Part shown: piece by piece, positions 17,044 to 17,578 of the stretch
Layout of the letters: each line of letters begins with the position of its first letter
Position numbering within the stretch: position 1 is the stretch's first letter
Assembly (NCBI GenBank): GCA_040755755.1
Contig: JBFLZW010000085.1
Coordinates: 1-17,578 of the forward strand
Source of the DNA: a bacterium
GTDB taxonomy: Bacteria; SZUA-182; DTGQ01
Reading direction: 5' to 3'
Length of the DNA: 17,578 nucleotides
Position numbers and translations under genes: made by a program
Notes under the pieces: generated by a model
Database searches by the model: none
Told to the model about the DNA's origin: nothing
Seen by the model: the letters and a program-made list of their open reading frames with translations, nothing else

Positions 17044-17106
17044 TGAACTTTTCCAGAGGAGCCAGGCTCCTGGCTCCTGACTTCTGGCTCCTGAGCAAAA
17101 AGTTCA
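17044..17106. repeat. Palindromic element built on a GGCTCCT heptamer repeat
   Basis: The outer arms TGAACTTTT (17044-17052) and AAAAGTTCA (17098-17106) are exact inverted complements. So are the inner arms AGGAGCCAG (17057-17065) and CTGGCTCCT (17084-17092), with a 4-5 base internal mismatch between the two pairs. The centre is a 7-base-period run of GGCTCCT, GGCTCCT, GACTTCT, GGCTCCT. It lies just upstream of the transglycosylase gene. It combines a short-period array with terminal inverted repeats, like the element at 11216-11422 but shorter and different in sequence. Confidence 0.75.
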
Positions 17107-17405
17107 ATATTCACCCGTTCGTAGTATAATTTCTGTCCGCACAACCTGCCATTCCATACCGGGTCCTTCCCGGCGATTATTGACTGGTATTTGCCGTCTG
17201 GCAATCTCTTTTTTCGGCTGTTTCACCTCAAAGCAATTGAAATCAAACAGGGAAGTCAAGAAATCAGCTCGCGCTTTCGATTTTGGGCTGTCGAGGAATC
17301 ACCTGAGGAATGCGTTCGCTAAATCGTACGTAACCGTAAGATTATGAGAGCGTTTCCTAAGATCAATTTAGTGGGAAGTATTTTTGAATTATTTATTGTT
17401 CATTG

Positions 17406-17435
17406 ATAATATCACAGGAAGGCAGGGCTGGTCAA
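17406..17435 (-). promoter_or_regulatory. Probable sigma-70 promoter reading leftward
   Basis: On the - strand TTGACC (complement of 17430-17435) is followed after 18 bases by TATTAT (complement of 17406-17411), each close to consensus. The -35 sits inside an inverted repeat, AGGGCT (17424-17429) and AGCCCT (17435-17440), which could be an operator. Transcription would start near 17399, about 410 bases before the transglycosylase start, so it either drives that gene with a long leader or a small RNA or ORF in between. Confidence 0.55.
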
Positions 17436-17520
17436 GCCCTTTTATGCGGGACAGCGATTCAGAGAGTGCCAATTTAGCAAAGGTCACCTTTTTTATTAGG
17501 ACGCACCTAATCCTTTGGAA

Positions 17521-17547
17521 TTTAGACTCAAGCCTCTTAAGTCTAAA
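17521..17547. other. Hairpin at right edge
   Basis: TTTAGACT (17521-17528) pairs with AGTCTAAA (17540-17547). Inside it, after one mismatch, AAG pairs with CTT around a CCT loop. No T-run follows on either strand within view. Its role cannot be judged because the window ends here. Confidence 0.4.
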
Positions 17548-17578
17548 GTGGTAGCTAACAGTTTGTCGAAGAGAAAAA

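Larger units (their letters stand above)
16990..17578. other. Non-coding right edge with promoter, palindrome and hairpins
   Basis: There is no confident gene in these 589 bases. Immediately upstream of the transglycosylase an AT-rich run with TATATT on the - strand near 17020 might be its -10. Beyond it lie a palindromic repeat (17044-17106), a stretch with a doubtful - strand reading frame (17104-17259), a good - strand promoter (17406-17435) and a hairpin at the right edge (17521-17547). Confidence 0.55.

Noticed and set aside
17285-17305. In-frame TGA as a possible selenocysteine codon in the small - strand frame
   Set aside because: There is no redox motif around it, no visible SECIS hairpin just after it, and the frame itself is doubtful.

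Overview
The window holds five large protein genes and unusually repeat-rich spacers. I see no tRNA, rRNA, CRISPR array, intact insertion sequence or phage gene. The gene content is a MASE3/PAS hybrid kinase, a BarA-like hybrid kinase, an MltF-type lipoprotein and a secreted C25 peptidase with HYR and dockerin modules. This suggests an environmental Gram-negative bacterium of the deltaproteobacterial/Desulfobacterota kind or another uncultured phylum. The taxonomy is inference from gene style only; no marker gene is present.

Layout from left to right. 1-353: non-coding, with two short-period repeats and a strong + strand terminator. 354-4019 (-): secreted gingipain-like C25 cysteine peptidase with a duplicated unrecognised domain and a C-terminal dockerin. 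4020-4650: a 630-base spacer with a palindrome-bearing direct repeat, a 10-base-period repeat, a cobalamin-riboswitch-like RNA that faces no gene on its own strand, and a heptamer array. 4651-7905 (-): MASE3-PAS3-HisKA-HATPase-REC hybrid kinase. 7906-8173: divergent promoter region. 8174-11173 (+): M16C presequence-protease-like metallopeptidase. 11174-11469: convergent spacer filled by a long inverted repeat. 11470-15321 (-): GAF-PAS3-HisKA-HATPase-REC-REC-HPt hybrid kinase, AT-richer than its neighbours. 15505-16989 (-): MltF-like lytic transglycosylase lipoprotein. 16990-17578: non-coding, with a palindromic repeat, a good - strand promoter and a doubtful small ORF.

The genes do not form one pathway. 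Two are orphan hybrid sensor kinases with no separate response regulator beside them. They share a PAS subtype with three cysteines spanning the same distance. Two are peptidases (one secreted, one apparently cytoplasmic), and one remodels the cell wall. I cannot point to a new defence or biosynthetic system. The most unusual feature is the spacers: almost every one carries short GC-balanced arrays of exact 7-, 8- or 10-base period, several in palindromic arrangement. The other is the riboswitch-like RNA with no downstream gene on its strand.
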